Numbered from the stretch's first letter, positions 1-7,047 are shown. The stretch is 35,244 bases of DNA from UBA1494_A sp963973975 (GCA_963973975.1 CAXBCF010000028.1:1-35244), one strand, 5' to 3'. The notes: generated by a model from the letters alone, not told the origin. Translations and numbers: made by a program.

Positions 1-439
1 CACCGTGGTCTAATCCCCAATCGGTTGTTTCCGAAACGGAAGGAACGATTTTCTTTACTTCGCGGGCAATATCAGGCGAGCCTTTGGCTTTGTAATATAC
101 CTTGTAGTATTCTTCGGGAAAACCATAATAATCGTAAATCTGTTTTTGTTCGGGCGATATGTTTACGAACGTGCCTTTTGTGCACCAATGGGCTGATACA
201 ACCAACGCAGCTTTTACTTCATGACTCTTTTGCAGGGTAATTCCTAAATCATAAAGCTTTTGCCAAAATGCTCGTTCACTTCTTGAAACTGGAATATCCA
301 TTGGGTTTCCATGAGAGGTAAACAGCACAGGCATTTTTTTACCTTGTGAAGGAAGTGCGTCAGTAAAATTTTTAAAACTGCTTAATGTTCCCATTGCGGT
401 TAAAGCTAAAATTGATTGAAGAAATTCTTTGCGTTCCAT
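1..439 (-). CDS. LigB-family extradiol dioxygenase (4,5-DOPA dioxygenase-like), 3' end cut by window edge
   Basis: The frame is open from the ATG at 439 to the window edge, giving 146 residues without a stop. The visible part matches the 4,5-DOPA extradiol dioxygenase branch of the LigB (class III) family: a TSHGNPM motif (His43), a VVSAHW motif (His84), the YDYYGFPEEYY block and a DWGLDHG motif at the edge. In the family the histidines bind the active-site metal that opens catechol rings. The first 22 residues (MERKEFLQSILALTAMGTLSSF) look like a Tat-like or other export leader, which is unusual for YgiD-type enzymes. The gene is third in an operon, 6 bases after the DoxX gene. Family is confident; the substrate is inferred. 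Confidence 0.85.
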   Translation of the reverse strand, partial: MERKEFLQSILALTAMGTLSSFKNFTDALPSQGKKMPVLFTSHGNPMDIPVSRSERAFWQKLYDLGITLQKSHEVKAALVVSAHWCTKGTFVNISPEQKQIYDYYGFPEEYYKVYYKAKGSPDIAREVKKIVPSVSETTDWGLDHG

Positions 440-445
440 AGTGAT

Positions 446-853
446 TTATGCTTTGGGTTGAATAGGCGCTTTTTTATATCTACCCCATGCTATGAAAACT
501 GCGATTGCTCCTAAAATCAAATTAATACCTAATGCTTGATATTCGGCATTGGATATATGATATATAAAAGCCAATACCATAATAATAAAAAGACCCAAAG
601 CTGCCAATGGCGTAAAAATTGGTTTAATGCGCAACAAGGCAGGCAGTAAAAGCCCGATACCGCCAAGCAATTCAGAAATACCAATGAACCTGACCATGCC
701 TGCAGAAAAGTCATTTACCCAAGTCATTGATTGACTAAGCTCTTCAATGGGTTGTGTTGCTTTCATGATTCCTGCCATTAAAAACATGGCTGCCAGTAAT
801 ACCTGTGCCACCCACAAGGCAATATTCAGGGTTTTATTGTTCTTCTTTTCCAT
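446..853 (-). CDS. DoxX family membrane protein
   Basis: A 135-residue protein with four hydrophobic segments (about 10-28, 52-72, 78-98 and 105-124) and the DoxX-like pattern of an early Gly-Lys pair (MAGIMKAT), then GxxELLGGIGLLLP. DoxX relatives are small inner-membrane proteins linked to thiol or quinone redox stress; the exact reaction is unsettled. It lies 4 bases after the reductase gene and 6 bases before the dioxygenase gene, so the three are almost surely cotranscribed. Bacillus subtilis catDE pairs a DoxX protein with a ring-cleaving dioxygenase under HxlR control, which supports a role in catechol/quinone detoxification here. Confidence 0.85.
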   Translation of the reverse strand: MEKKNNKTLNIALWVAQVLLAAMFLMAGIMKATQPIEELSQSMTWVNDFSAGMVRFIGISELLGGIGLLLPALLRIKPIFTPLAALGLFIIMVLAFIYHISNAEYQALGINLILGAIAVFIAWGRYKKAPIQPKA

Positions 854-857
854 TTAT

Positions 858-1523
858 TTACTTTTTGAATTTAGATAAAAGATATTCTTGGACAGTGGTT
901 GGTTTACGACTAAGCAATTGTGTTAAATCAGTGGTAGAAATATTCATAGTATCGGCTGCAAAAGCAACTGCAAATGCTGTAAACATACGTGCGTAATCCT
1001 CCGGAACCCCATGTTGCATTAAGGTTTGCTGATAAACTTCTGGTTCGGGAGAAACATAGTTGATCGCAACTCCGGTAACTTCAGAAATGTGCTTCGCAAT
1101 TTCCCCAAACGATTCGGATTCTTTAAGGTATTTTTCTGTTTTCACATGATCTTCGGCTATAAACCACAGCGGAGATGTTGGGTCTTCATGGGTTCTCATA
1201 AAACCTGTGTAGATGATATGCTTCACACCATTTTCTTTAGCAGCTTTGATTGCATTGATGTGCTGCACCGCTCTGCTTTTGGTCATTTCGCTGGAAGAAA
1301 TCAGAAGCATAGTTTCTACGCCTTGCATTGCAGTGCGTAAGGAATCAAAATCATCATAGTTGCCTATTTTGACATCTATACCTTTAGATTTTAATTCTGC
1401 TGCCTTCGCTTCATCTCTTGCCAATGCTGAAATTTGTTTTGCTGCAATTCCTTTTTGAAGCAAAAAGTTAATAGTTGATTTTCCTAATTGTCCTGTTGCT
1501 CCTGTGATGAATACTTTGCTCAT
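858..1523 (-). CDS. NmrA-like NAD(P)-binding oxidoreductase (QorB-type SDR)
   Basis: A 221-residue atypical short-chain dehydrogenase with an N-terminal Rossmann nucleotide-binding motif GATGQLG (residues 8-14). The order of the later motifs (LLISSS near 74, a KHIIYTGF strand near 100) fits NmrA/QorB proteins such as E. coli YtfG, an NADPH quinone reductase. It is shorter than the usual 280 or so residues of that family, mostly in the middle, so it may be a compact variant. It is first in the operon with the DoxX and dioxygenase genes and is divergent from the HxlR regulator, the same pairing as ytfG-ytfH. Family is confident; quinone reduction is inferred. Confidence 0.8.
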   Translation of the reverse strand: MSKVFITGATGQLGKSTINFLLQKGIAAKQISALARDEAKAAELKSKGIDVKIGNYDDFDSLRTAMQGVETMLLISSSEMTKSRAVQHINAIKAAKENGVKHIIYTGFMRTHEDPTSPLWFIAEDHVKTEKYLKESESFGEIAKHISEVTGVAINYVSPEPEVYQQTLMQHGVPEDYARMFTAFAVAFAADTMNISTTDLTQLLSRKPTTVQEYLLSKFKK

Positions 1524-1563
1524 AATTTTTTTATTTTTTTAGTGAAACATTTTTTTAACCGGA

Positions 1564-1632
1564 CAAAGATACTACTTTTGCTATACTTTAGTAACTACTA
1601 TACCATAATATATCGCTATACTTTGGTATAGC
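1564..1632. promoter_or_regulatory. Divergent promoter/operator region between reductase operon and hxlR-type gene
   Basis: On the minus strand 1571-1564 reads TATCTTTG, a perfect Bacteroidota -7 box (TAnnTTTG) for the reductase operon. Two near-identical direct repeats, CTATACTTTAGTA (1581-1593) and CTATACTTTGGTA (1616-1628), start 35 bases apart. The second forms an inverted repeat GCTATAC-TTTG-GTATAGC (1615-1632). These sit where a divergent HxlR protein would control both directions. No -33 TTG at ideal spacing was seen, so operator assignment is inferred. Confidence 0.6.
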
Positions 1633-1652
1633 ATAAGTAAATAAAAAATAAA

Positions 1653-2042
1653 ATGAGCAGAATATCAGAATTAGTTAAGGTAAAGAAATGTTCGGGAGAG
1701 TTTGTTTTAGCCGTAAACGACACGATGAACGTTTTAAATGGCAAATGGAAACTGCCCATTATAGGTTCTTTGCTCTATGGTAAAAAACGCTTCAAGGAAT
1801 TGGAAAGGGAAATTCCTAAAATCACGCCCCGTATGCTTTCCAAAGAGCTGAAAGACCTGGAAGTTAATAGCATAGTAACCCGCACTGTTTATAATACCAC
1901 TCCTGTTACTATAGAGTATGAATTGACGAAATCGGGAAATTCGCTCAATACGGTTTTGGATGCTATGATAGGATGGGGCTTGCAACACCGCAAAATGGTA
2001 ATCGGAAAAAAGGAGAAGGTTGCTGAAACTGTCAGAGTTTAA
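1653..2042 (+). CDS. HxlR-family winged-helix transcriptional regulator
   Basis: The 129-residue product covers a full HxlR winged helix: NVLNGKWKLPII (start of the DNA-binding domain), RFKELEREIPKITPRMLSKELKDLE (recognition helices), the wing ending in PVTIEYELTKSG, and a C-terminal dimer helix. Cys13, just before the domain, matches the N-terminal cysteine that YodB, HypR and QorR-type members use to sense quinones, diamide or other electrophiles. It is transcribed away from the reductase-DoxX-dioxygenase operon and likely represses both directions through the repeats at 1581-1632. The start ATG at 1653 keeps the cysteine and lies about 20 bases after the operator. Confidence 0.88.
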   Translation: MSRISELVKVKKCSGEFVLAVNDTMNVLNGKWKLPIIGSLLYGKKRFKELEREIPKITPRMLSKELKDLEVNSIVTRTVYNTTPVTIEYELTKSGNSLNTVLDAMIGWGLQHRKMVIGKKEKVAETVRV

Positions 2043-2144
2043 CAAAGTGGTGGACTTTTTTTAAATTTTTTTACTGTGTCGGCAGGTCGTGTATTTGTCT
2101 GTCAGAGGTCGGTCGGTTGGGTATTGCGGTTTCGTCCTACCATT
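2043..2144. other. Non-coding spacer, possible cassette remnant or array end
   Basis: Between the hxlR stop and the attC-like element there is no credible gene. Read on the minus strand, GTTAGCGGC follows the element at once and could be the start of a third cassette, but its reverse complement is not found at the far end and the only reading frame is a 13-codon peptide. It is either a truncated cassette or the original chromosomal flank. No clear terminator hairpin for hxlR was found. Confidence 0.4.
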
Positions 2145-2278
2145 GCCGCTAACGTTTAGTATAAGAATAGTAGCCGATTGCGAAGCTCTTTACTAGTAAG
2201 TTACAAGAAAATTAATGCGGGCTAGAACCCTCAAATATACTCCTGTCTCGGCTATTATTTTTATACATTGTTAGCTCC
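2145..2278 (-). repeat. attC-like hairpin closing cassette A
   Basis: The plus-strand arms 2159-2176 (GTATAAGAATAGTAGCCG) and 2249-2266 (CGGCTATTATTTTTATAC) pair over 18 positions, with G-T wobbles only at arm positions 7 and 12. Outside the arms lie AAC (2151-2153) plus a 5-base spacer on the left and ATT plus GTT (from 2270) on the right. GTTAGCTCC at 2270-2278 is the exact reverse complement of GGAGCTAAC at 3559-3567, the other end of cassette A. The central loop is about 72 bases. Total size lies within the usual attC range. Confidence 0.75.
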
Positions 2279-2280
2279 TT

Positions 2281-3549
2281 TTATTTTTTTGTCCATTTAA
2301 ATATTAAATGAGTTATCTCATTTAGTGTAGATGTGTCTATATGATAACTATACACTTGATTATGATTTTTGTCGCTAAGTAAAAAACTTCTTGCATCAAG
2401 ATTATCTTTTGGAGTAATTCTGTGCTTTGAATAAGGGTCATTACCGCCTGATATGTATATGATTTGTTTCCCCGAATATTTAGCCCACTCTTTAATTTGA
2501 GTCATTAATTCGTTTGAGTAAGTTGTCTTAACTCCTATGACTGGTTGAACCGGGGTTAGGTTATTAAGGTCAGTCTCAAGTAATTTTGTAAACCTTGTAA
2601 CTGGGTAACAGTAATGGCCTAATTCTGTCAATGCTTGAAAATGATAAGGGTCAATTAAGTTAAAAATATCATCAGTCATAAACCATCCATTTAGACTAGA
2701 TTTCATTTCATCGAATAATTCTTTCGAATTGGTTTGGCTATAATCAATCGAATTGCATCCATTTCCATTTTGCCAAATTGAAAATGGAATCTCTAAAACA
2801 GCTATTTCATAAATTGTTTTTAGTCCTAAACGTGAATATTGCTTGCCTTTGTTTAGCAAGTAGTCTTTAAGGTGAGGTAATATATCTTCTTTACGAGTTA
2901 GAAGAAGTTCTTGAAAAGTTTCTAATTCTTTTTTGCACCCCTGATCACTATTCAAACTGTCAATATAATGGTAGAAACTTGAATCACATTTTGTAGTTTT
3001 TACAGATGTTGATAGAGCGATTGTTGCATCAACATCATCAGGGAAGAAATATCTATAGGATAAAGCGGTAAGCCCTCCTTTACTAATTCCGACACTAATC
3101 CATCCATTTTTATAAATGTCACTAAAAACCTCTTTTATTCTATGCAGATCTTTTGTTGCATTTGAAATATTTAAATACTCATAATCAATAATATCAGGCT
3201 TTGATTCTCCAAAGTACCTGTGTTCAATATAAATTTGATTTGCTTCTAAAACCTTTGTCCAATCACTGATTTGATTGGAAAAGGAGATATAACCATTTAC
3301 ATTCATAACCATAGGTCTATCAGTGCTTTTGTGGGATAGAAAAATCTTTTGATAAAAGAAGCCCTGTGTTGTATCAGAATGATCAATTGGTTGTTTAATC
3401 ATAATTTTATAACATTCGGAAAAGCCATCTTTAGCTTTAATCTCGCTAACTATAATATCATCTATTTGATAAATTCTATCTTTAATAGATGTCTTTGCAT
3501 GAAGGTTACTACTGATTAATAGAGAAATTATGATAGTTTTAAATGTCAT
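2281..3549 (-). CDS. Secreted S37-like serine peptidase (cassette A cargo)
   Basis: A 422-residue protein with a signal peptide (about residues 1-18) and an alpha/beta-hydrolase fold. The nucleophile motif GISKGGLT (Ser156) followed by YRYFFPDDVDATI, and the upstream IEHRYFGES, match family S37 (Streptomyces PS-10 tripeptidyl peptidase) and the related S28 family. Asp371 in GGNDPYS and His396 in DKNHNQ fit the rest of the triad. The ATG lies 9 bases after the cassette terminus at 3559-3567, and the stop is 2 bases from the terminal repeat at 2270-2278, so the gene fills its cassette. It probably acts in the periplasm or outside the cell on peptides. Family is confident; substrate and benefit are unknown. 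Confidence 0.75.
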   Translation of the reverse strand: MTFKTIIISLLISSNLHAKTSIKDRIYQIDDIIVSEIKAKDGFSECYKIMIKQPIDHSDTTQGFFYQKIFLSHKSTDRPMVMNVNGYISFSNQISDWTKVLEANQIYIEHRYFGESKPDIIDYEYLNISNATKDLHRIKEVFSDIYKNGWISVGISKGGLTALSYRYFFPDDVDATIALSTSVKTTKCDSSFYHYIDSLNSDQGCKKELETFQELLLTRKEDILPHLKDYLLNKGKQYSRLGLKTIYEIAVLEIPFSIWQNGNGCNSIDYSQTNSKELFDEMKSSLNGWFMTDDIFNLIDPYHFQALTELGHYCYPVTRFTKLLETDLNNLTPVQPVIGVKTTYSNELMTQIKEWAKYSGKQIIYISGGNDPYSKHRITPKDNLDARSFLLSDKNHNQVYSYHIDTSTLNEITHLIFKWTKK

Positions 3550-3558
3550 ATTAAAATT

Positions 3559-3693
3559 GGAGCTAACGTTCCGGCTATGAAATGTAGGGATTTTCGAGTG
3601 CGTTTTTGTCCCCCGACAAAAACACTAACGGAAAAGCCCGAAGCTTGCGGTTTAACACTAAACCCCTATATTTTATAGCCATTGTTGTAAGTA
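3559..3693 (-). repeat. attC-like hairpin closing cassette B
   Basis: Arms 3573-3589 (GGCTATGAAATGTAGGG) and 3664-3680 (CCCTATATTTTATAGCC) pair over 17 positions, with G-T wobbles at positions 7 and 12, the same two as in the other elements. Left flank is AAC (3565-3567) plus GTTCC; right flank is ATT plus GTT (from 3684). GTTGTAAGTA at 3684-3693 is the exact reverse complement of TACTTACAAC at 4170-4179. The loop (3590-3663) holds its own hairpin GTTTTTGTC-CCCC-GACAAAAAC. GGAGCTAAC at 3559-3567 is the first end of cassette A. Confidence 0.78.
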
Positions 3694-3698
3694 GTTTT

Positions 3699-3890
3699 TT
3701 AGAAGTGTAAAATATCTCCAAACTTTGCATTTTTTATTCTTTCAATAATTTCTTCTCCATGCTCCCAAATATCACATTGAACTATTATTTTATTTGGACA
3801 ATTTTTTATGTCATTCATAACAGCCAAATTTCCAGCCATCATTCTTTGAATTTTCATCGTTCCAATAATTTTTGGTCTTTTAAAACTCAT
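3699..3890 (-). CDS. Small hypothetical protein (cassette B, second ORF)
   Basis: A 63-residue ORF I do not recognise. It has a basic start (MSFKRPKIIGTMKIQRM), a central NKIIVQCDIWEHGEEIIERIKNA stretch that alternates strand-like and helical character, and no membrane segment. Its stop lies 5 bases from the cassette terminus at 3684-3693, and it follows the 69-residue ORF by 55 bases in the same cassette. Two small soluble ORFs in one cassette recall toxin-antitoxin or anti-phage pairs in integron arrays, but nothing in the sequence proves this. Translation is likely, since the cassette otherwise would be mostly empty. Confidence 0.5.
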   Translation of the reverse strand: MSFKRPKIIGTMKIQRMMAGNLAVMNDIKNCPNKIIVQCDIWEHGEEIIERIKNAKFGDILHF

Positions 3891-3945
3891 TTTTTAAGAT
3901 TCTGTAGAAATTAGTATGTTATAAAATTGTTGTAGACCGTATATA

Positions 3946-4155
3946 TTAATCCTTTGTATCCAAATTGGTATTTATCAATTTCCTTAATTGCTCTATTTGG
4001 GTTTTTTCGTTTCTTGATTTTTTAACAGTCCTTTTTATTCCACTTTTTTTGGCCCATTGAGCTAATTCCGATTCTGGGTCATTGTATTGCTCTTCTAATT
4101 CAGCTTTTGTTAAGTTTCTGAAGTTTTTAATTGTTATGTGAATACTGTCTGACAT
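3946..4155 (-). CDS. Small charged hypothetical protein (cassette B, first ORF)
   Basis: A 69-residue, strongly charged and probably helical ORF (NLTKAELEEQY, then KSGIKRTVKKSRNEKTQIEQLRKL) with no cysteine and no membrane segment. I do not recognise the family. The ATG at 4155 lies 14 bases after the cassette terminus TACTTACAAC (4170-4179), the usual position for the first gene of an integron-type cassette. It is the array gene nearest the recombinase and so, under integron logic, the most recent arrival and the best placed for expression from a promoter in the junction region. A DNA-binding or antitoxin-like role is possible but unsupported. Confidence 0.55.
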   Translation of the reverse strand: MSDSIHITIKNFRNLTKAELEEQYNDPESELAQWAKKSGIKRTVKKSRNEKTQIEQLRKLINTNLDTKD

Positions 4156-4169
4156 GTCTGGTTTTTAAT

Positions 4170-4210
4170 TACTTACAACTAGTATATATCCGCATAAACA
4201 TAGTACTTTT
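4170..4210 (-). other. Recombinase-cassette junction (attI-like candidate)
   Basis: This short stretch lies between the recombinase stop (4211) and the first cassette, which begins at the GTT read from 4179 on the minus strand. It has no long hairpin, unlike the attC-like elements, as expected for a double-stranded attI. On the minus strand it and its flank contain TATGTTTA, one base from the -7 consensus, so a promoter for the cassettes may lie here. The attI role is inferred from position only. Confidence 0.4.
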
Positions 4211-5977
4211 TTAACTTTTATCCGAATTTTTAGAATTAAAATCCATCAAACGATCTAATGGACTCTGTATTTTAGCGCTGCTTCTCTTGCTTACATGCGT
4301 ATAAATTGTCGTCGTTTTTATACTGCTGTGTCCCAAAAACTTTTGAATAAAACGAATGTCTGTTCCATTTTCCAATAAATGGGTAGCAAAACTATGCCGC
4401 AAAGTATGCACTGTCGCCTTCTTTTGTATACCCGTCTTCTTGATTGCATTGCGCATAACCGACTGAACACTACCCGAACTATAGGGCTCTCCTGCTATCT
4501 GCCCTTTAAATACATAACCCTCAGAACCTTCCAAGCCCATGTAATCTTCTAAATAACAAACCACACTATAGGGCAACATAACTATCCGATCCTTCTTGCC
4601 TTTTGCTCCCTTAATATGAATCTTATACTCACCAAAATCAATATCAGCCCAACGCAAAGTCACTACCTCACTCACTCGCAAACCTGCACCATAAGTCATT
4701 AATAAAATCAACTTATGCTTGCCGTTGTTTACCGAATCAAACACTCGCTTACATTCATCCATGCTCAATACCTCAGGTAATGGTTTCTCCTTTTTAGGTC
4801 TAGGTATTTCCCAAGCTGTATCTTTCCATTCCAATACATATTTAAAGTAAAACTTCAAAGCATTCAAAGCCGCATGGCCACTTGCCGAACTCAAGCCTCG
4901 CTCCGAAAACTGTGCCAAATAAGCAATCACCTCTTTGCGGCTAATCTCCCGCGGATCTTTATAATCGTGAAAAGCCATAAAAGTAATAAAAGCTCCACTG
5001 TATGTTTTTAAAGTAGAAGGACTGTAATTCATCGCCAAAATCATGTTCATTAAGTCATACAGATATCCCTCTGCACGCTCAGGTACCGCCTGCAATAAAT
5101 GCTGCTTCACATTACTCAACTGCTTCGCCTTTGCATTTATTGAATGTCTCTCACTTAAATATTTTTCAGGCAAATTATTCTCAATTCGAGCTTCAGTAGG
5201 TTCAAAATGATACTCCAAAGCTGTTAACATTTTTGGCGTGGCCGGGAGTAAATAACACTTCGCTCGCTTGCTGAACCTACTGTATGAAAGACGCTTAACT
5301 ACTTCAATCAAACGACTGTTGTCCGGTAAATACAAACGCATAAACCGCTTGTCTGCATCATGAGCCATCAAAACAACAGAAGTCGATTTTTTAACCTTCT
5401 CGCCACTTCGATAATAATTCTTCGGAAATAGCTCCACTCCAATAATTTCCTCCATTTTTTTCTTCACCTCCGGATGCCGAAGAAGCATATACACCTTGTG
5501 TTTCTCATTCCAATGAACCCCCTTCACTGTTTTCATTTTTTTTATAATTGGTGCCATATAATTCATTTTTAGCACCCAGTATTTGCCCACATCATCTAAT
5601 AAACTGTATTTCAACCTCGGGTCAACCGTACTCTGCGGTTTATGTGCAAAATCGTTCGCTTCCACTGAAGTCATCCGTTGCAGTGCGCTGTTTTCTTTTC
5701 CAGCTATGGGGAGAATTTCTCGATTGCTTTTAAAATCGGCTCCCTTATTTGAAATTGAATCCTGTTTATCTTTTTCAATAATAAGCTTAATGTTATTAGG
5801 CAATTGCTTTAAAAGCGAATAGTTTTCCTTGGTATAATCACAATACCAACAAGATAAAGTTTTGCTAAATCGAGCATCAACTTTTCTAATCTCTTGTCGA
5901 ATTGTCGCATTATAAGGAAAAAACAAACCAATGCGCTCAGCACCTCTGTGCCATATTTTTCGCAACCTCAATTCCAT
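4211..5977 (-). CDS. Integron-integrase-like tyrosine recombinase with triplicated N-terminal domain
   Basis: A 588-residue protein. The C-terminal 300 residues form a Xer/IntI-type recombinase: a SAM-like core-binding domain (about 300-390), then catalytic residues near Arg434 (GAGLRVSE), Lys459 (GAKGKKDR), His524 and Arg527 (HTLRHSFATH), His550 (LGHSS) and nucleophile Tyr559 (IYTHV). It ends with SPLDRL (572-577), as IntI1 does. The roughly 20-residue IntI insertion between the MLP strand and the YVF strand appears absent. Residues 1-66, 118-183 and 196-258 look like three divergent copies of one 65-residue module (RFSK or HWNE followed by CWY/VYM/CYL), probably extra DNA-binding arms. It sits next to the cassettes and probably catalyses their insertion and excision. 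Ordinary IntI proteins have about 320-340 residues. Confidence 0.85.
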   Translation of the reverse strand: MELRLRKIWHRGAERIGLFFPYNATIRQEIRKVDARFSKTLSCWYCDYTKENYSLLKQLPNNIKLIIEKDKQDSISNKGADFKSNREILPIAGKENSALQRMTSVEANDFAHKPQSTVDPRLKYSLLDDVGKYWVLKMNYMAPIIKKMKTVKGVHWNEKHKVYMLLRHPEVKKKMEEIIGVELFPKNYYRSGEKVKKSTSVVLMAHDADKRFMRLYLPDNSRLIEVVKRLSYSRFSKRAKCYLLPATPKMLTALEYHFEPTEARIENNLPEKYLSERHSINAKAKQLSNVKQHLLQAVPERAEGYLYDLMNMILAMNYSPSTLKTYSGAFITFMAFHDYKDPREISRKEVIAYLAQFSERGLSSASGHAALNALKFYFKYVLEWKDTAWEIPRPKKEKPLPEVLSMDECKRVFDSVNNGKHKLILLMTYGAGLRVSEVVTLRWADIDFGEYKIHIKGAKGKKDRIVMLPYSVVCYLEDYMGLEGSEGYVFKGQIAGEPYSSGSVQSVMRNAIKKTGIQKKATVHTLRHSFATHLLENGTDIRFIQKFLGHSSIKTTTIYTHVSKRSSAKIQSPLDRLMDFNSKNSDKS

Positions 5978-6174
5978 TTTCTTATCATTTTTTTCAGCCT
6001 GACGAAAATCTTGTCAAAACTGAAAGCGCTAAATATAGAAAATAAAATTGTATCTCTTCAATAAAGTCTAATTAAATTAAGGTAAATACCACATAGTCAT
6101 CTCTATATGAGATTATGTTTACTTAGAGTTATGTTGTTTTATTGTTTTTATCGGACAACAATGAAAAAAATTAT
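5978..6174. promoter_or_regulatory. Recombinase upstream region with palindrome
   Basis: The region upstream of the recombinase carries an inverted repeat ATCTC-TATAT-GAGAT (6099-6113), extended by CATA on the left (6092-6095) and TATG on the right (6114-6117). It lies about 120 bases before the start codon and could be an operator or a small hairpin. No clear TAnnTTTG box for the recombinase was found. No gene is supported here. Confidence 0.35.
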
Positions 6175-7047
6175 CTAAACACGCTTATAGTTCTTGTATC
6201 CAATGTCAATGTTCAAATACTTTCTCAAAAAAGACTTAAACCGCTCTTTTAGATTGCGTTTATTAAAGGAAATGTCGTATTCAAACTGCCAATTTTTGGC
6301 TGCAATGCGCTTTTGCATCACCTTGGGATGGCTCCCTTCAAATACTTGCAATTGGTTGATGTGCGATAAATAATCAAAGGCTTCAACTTTAGCTACATGC
6401 TTTTCCATCCACTGGTCATCGTGCCACAATTTATGAAAAGATTCTTGCTTGCGCTGCATGGCTTCAGGCGCTTTCACCCAACCGTAATGGTAAATGGCCG
6501 CATCAATGGCTTTTACATTCAGCTTTTGGTTGGCTCCTTTCCTAAAACCCTGTGCATCTCTATAAGAATAAATGCTTTGATCGTTTCGAACCACTCGAAT
6601 TTCATGGCGGTACCACTTGGAAGAACTGCCAATGTAATCGTAAGAACCATAAAAATGGGTGTAGTTAAATAGCAAGCCATCAACTGCTTTGTTGTTTAAG
6701 TGGGTTTCCATGGCTTGTTGCACAACAGGCAAATACATTTCGTGCATCACTTCATCGCCCTGAATGTAAAAAGCCCAATCTGAATCCTTGGCAATCGCCG
6801 CAAAGGCTTTGTTGGTTTCAACTGCCAATACTTTTCCACCTTCCCGAAGGGAATCGTCCCAAACGGTTGGAACAATCTTGATTTTATCTGGAGCAATGCC
6901 TTCAATCAACGCCATGGTAGCATCGTCGGAATTGCCAACTGCCACCACTACTTCATCGCAAATCGGCAAAATAGATTGAATGGCCTCAACAATGGGATAA
7001 TCCAGTTGAATGGCATTTCGAATAAAGGTAAAACCACTAACTTTCAT
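6175..7047 (-). CDS. Family 2-like glycosyltransferase
   Basis: A 290-residue cytoplasmic protein with a GT-A type start: FIRNAIQLDYPIVEAIQSILPICDEVVVAVG (about 9-39), then NSDDAT, and WAFYIQGDEVMHE near 91-103, where QGDE takes the place of the DxD metal motif. Such proteins transfer sugars in surface polysaccharide or lipid glycan synthesis; donor and acceptor cannot be read. It follows the LysM protein gene by 7 bases and is probably cotranscribed with it. The first ATG at 7047 gives a natural start to the first beta strand. The C-terminus is basic and may touch the membrane. Confidence 0.75.
   Translation of the reverse strand: MKVSGFTFIRNAIQLDYPIVEAIQSILPICDEVVVAVGNSDDATMALIEGIAPDKIKIVPTVWDDSLREGGKVLAVETNKAFAAIAKDSDWAFYIQGDEVMHEMYLPVVQQAMETHLNNKAVDGLLFNYTHFYGSYDYIGSSSKWYRHEIRVVRNDQSIYSYRDAQGFRKGANQKLNVKAIDAAIYHYGWVKAPEAMQRKQESFHKLWHDDQWMEKHVAKVEAFDYLSHINQLQVFEGSHPKVMQKRIAAKNWQFEYDISFNKRNLKERFKSFLRKYLNIDIGYKNYKRV

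Larger units (their letters stand above)
2145..5977 (-). mobile_element. Integron-like element: recombinase, junction and two gene cassettes
   Basis: Read on the minus strand the order is recombinase gene (5977-4211), junction region (about 4210-4180), cassette B (4179 to about 3568; two small ORFs, attC-like hairpin) and cassette A (3567 to about 2154; S37-like peptidase, attC-like hairpin). Each cassette starts with GTT and its own 9-10 base terminus, and carries the exact reverse complement of that terminus just inside its hairpin. ORFs fill the space between the termini nearly completely, and all read in one direction. This matches integron cassette logic. The recombinase is co-directional with the array, as in the Treponema denticola integron, instead of divergent. 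It is the most unusual element of the window; its activity is inferred. Confidence 0.75.

Noticed and set aside
2148..3690. Hairpins at 2145-2278 and 3559-3693 as ends of an insertion sequence or MITE
   Set aside because: There is no transposase, the two hairpins differ in sequence, no target duplication is visible, and the complementary termini are specific to each gene unit.
6140..6168. ACAACAATG near the recombinase upstream region as another attC end
   Set aside because: It is on the opposite strand to the cassette pattern and has no matching hairpin arm nearby.
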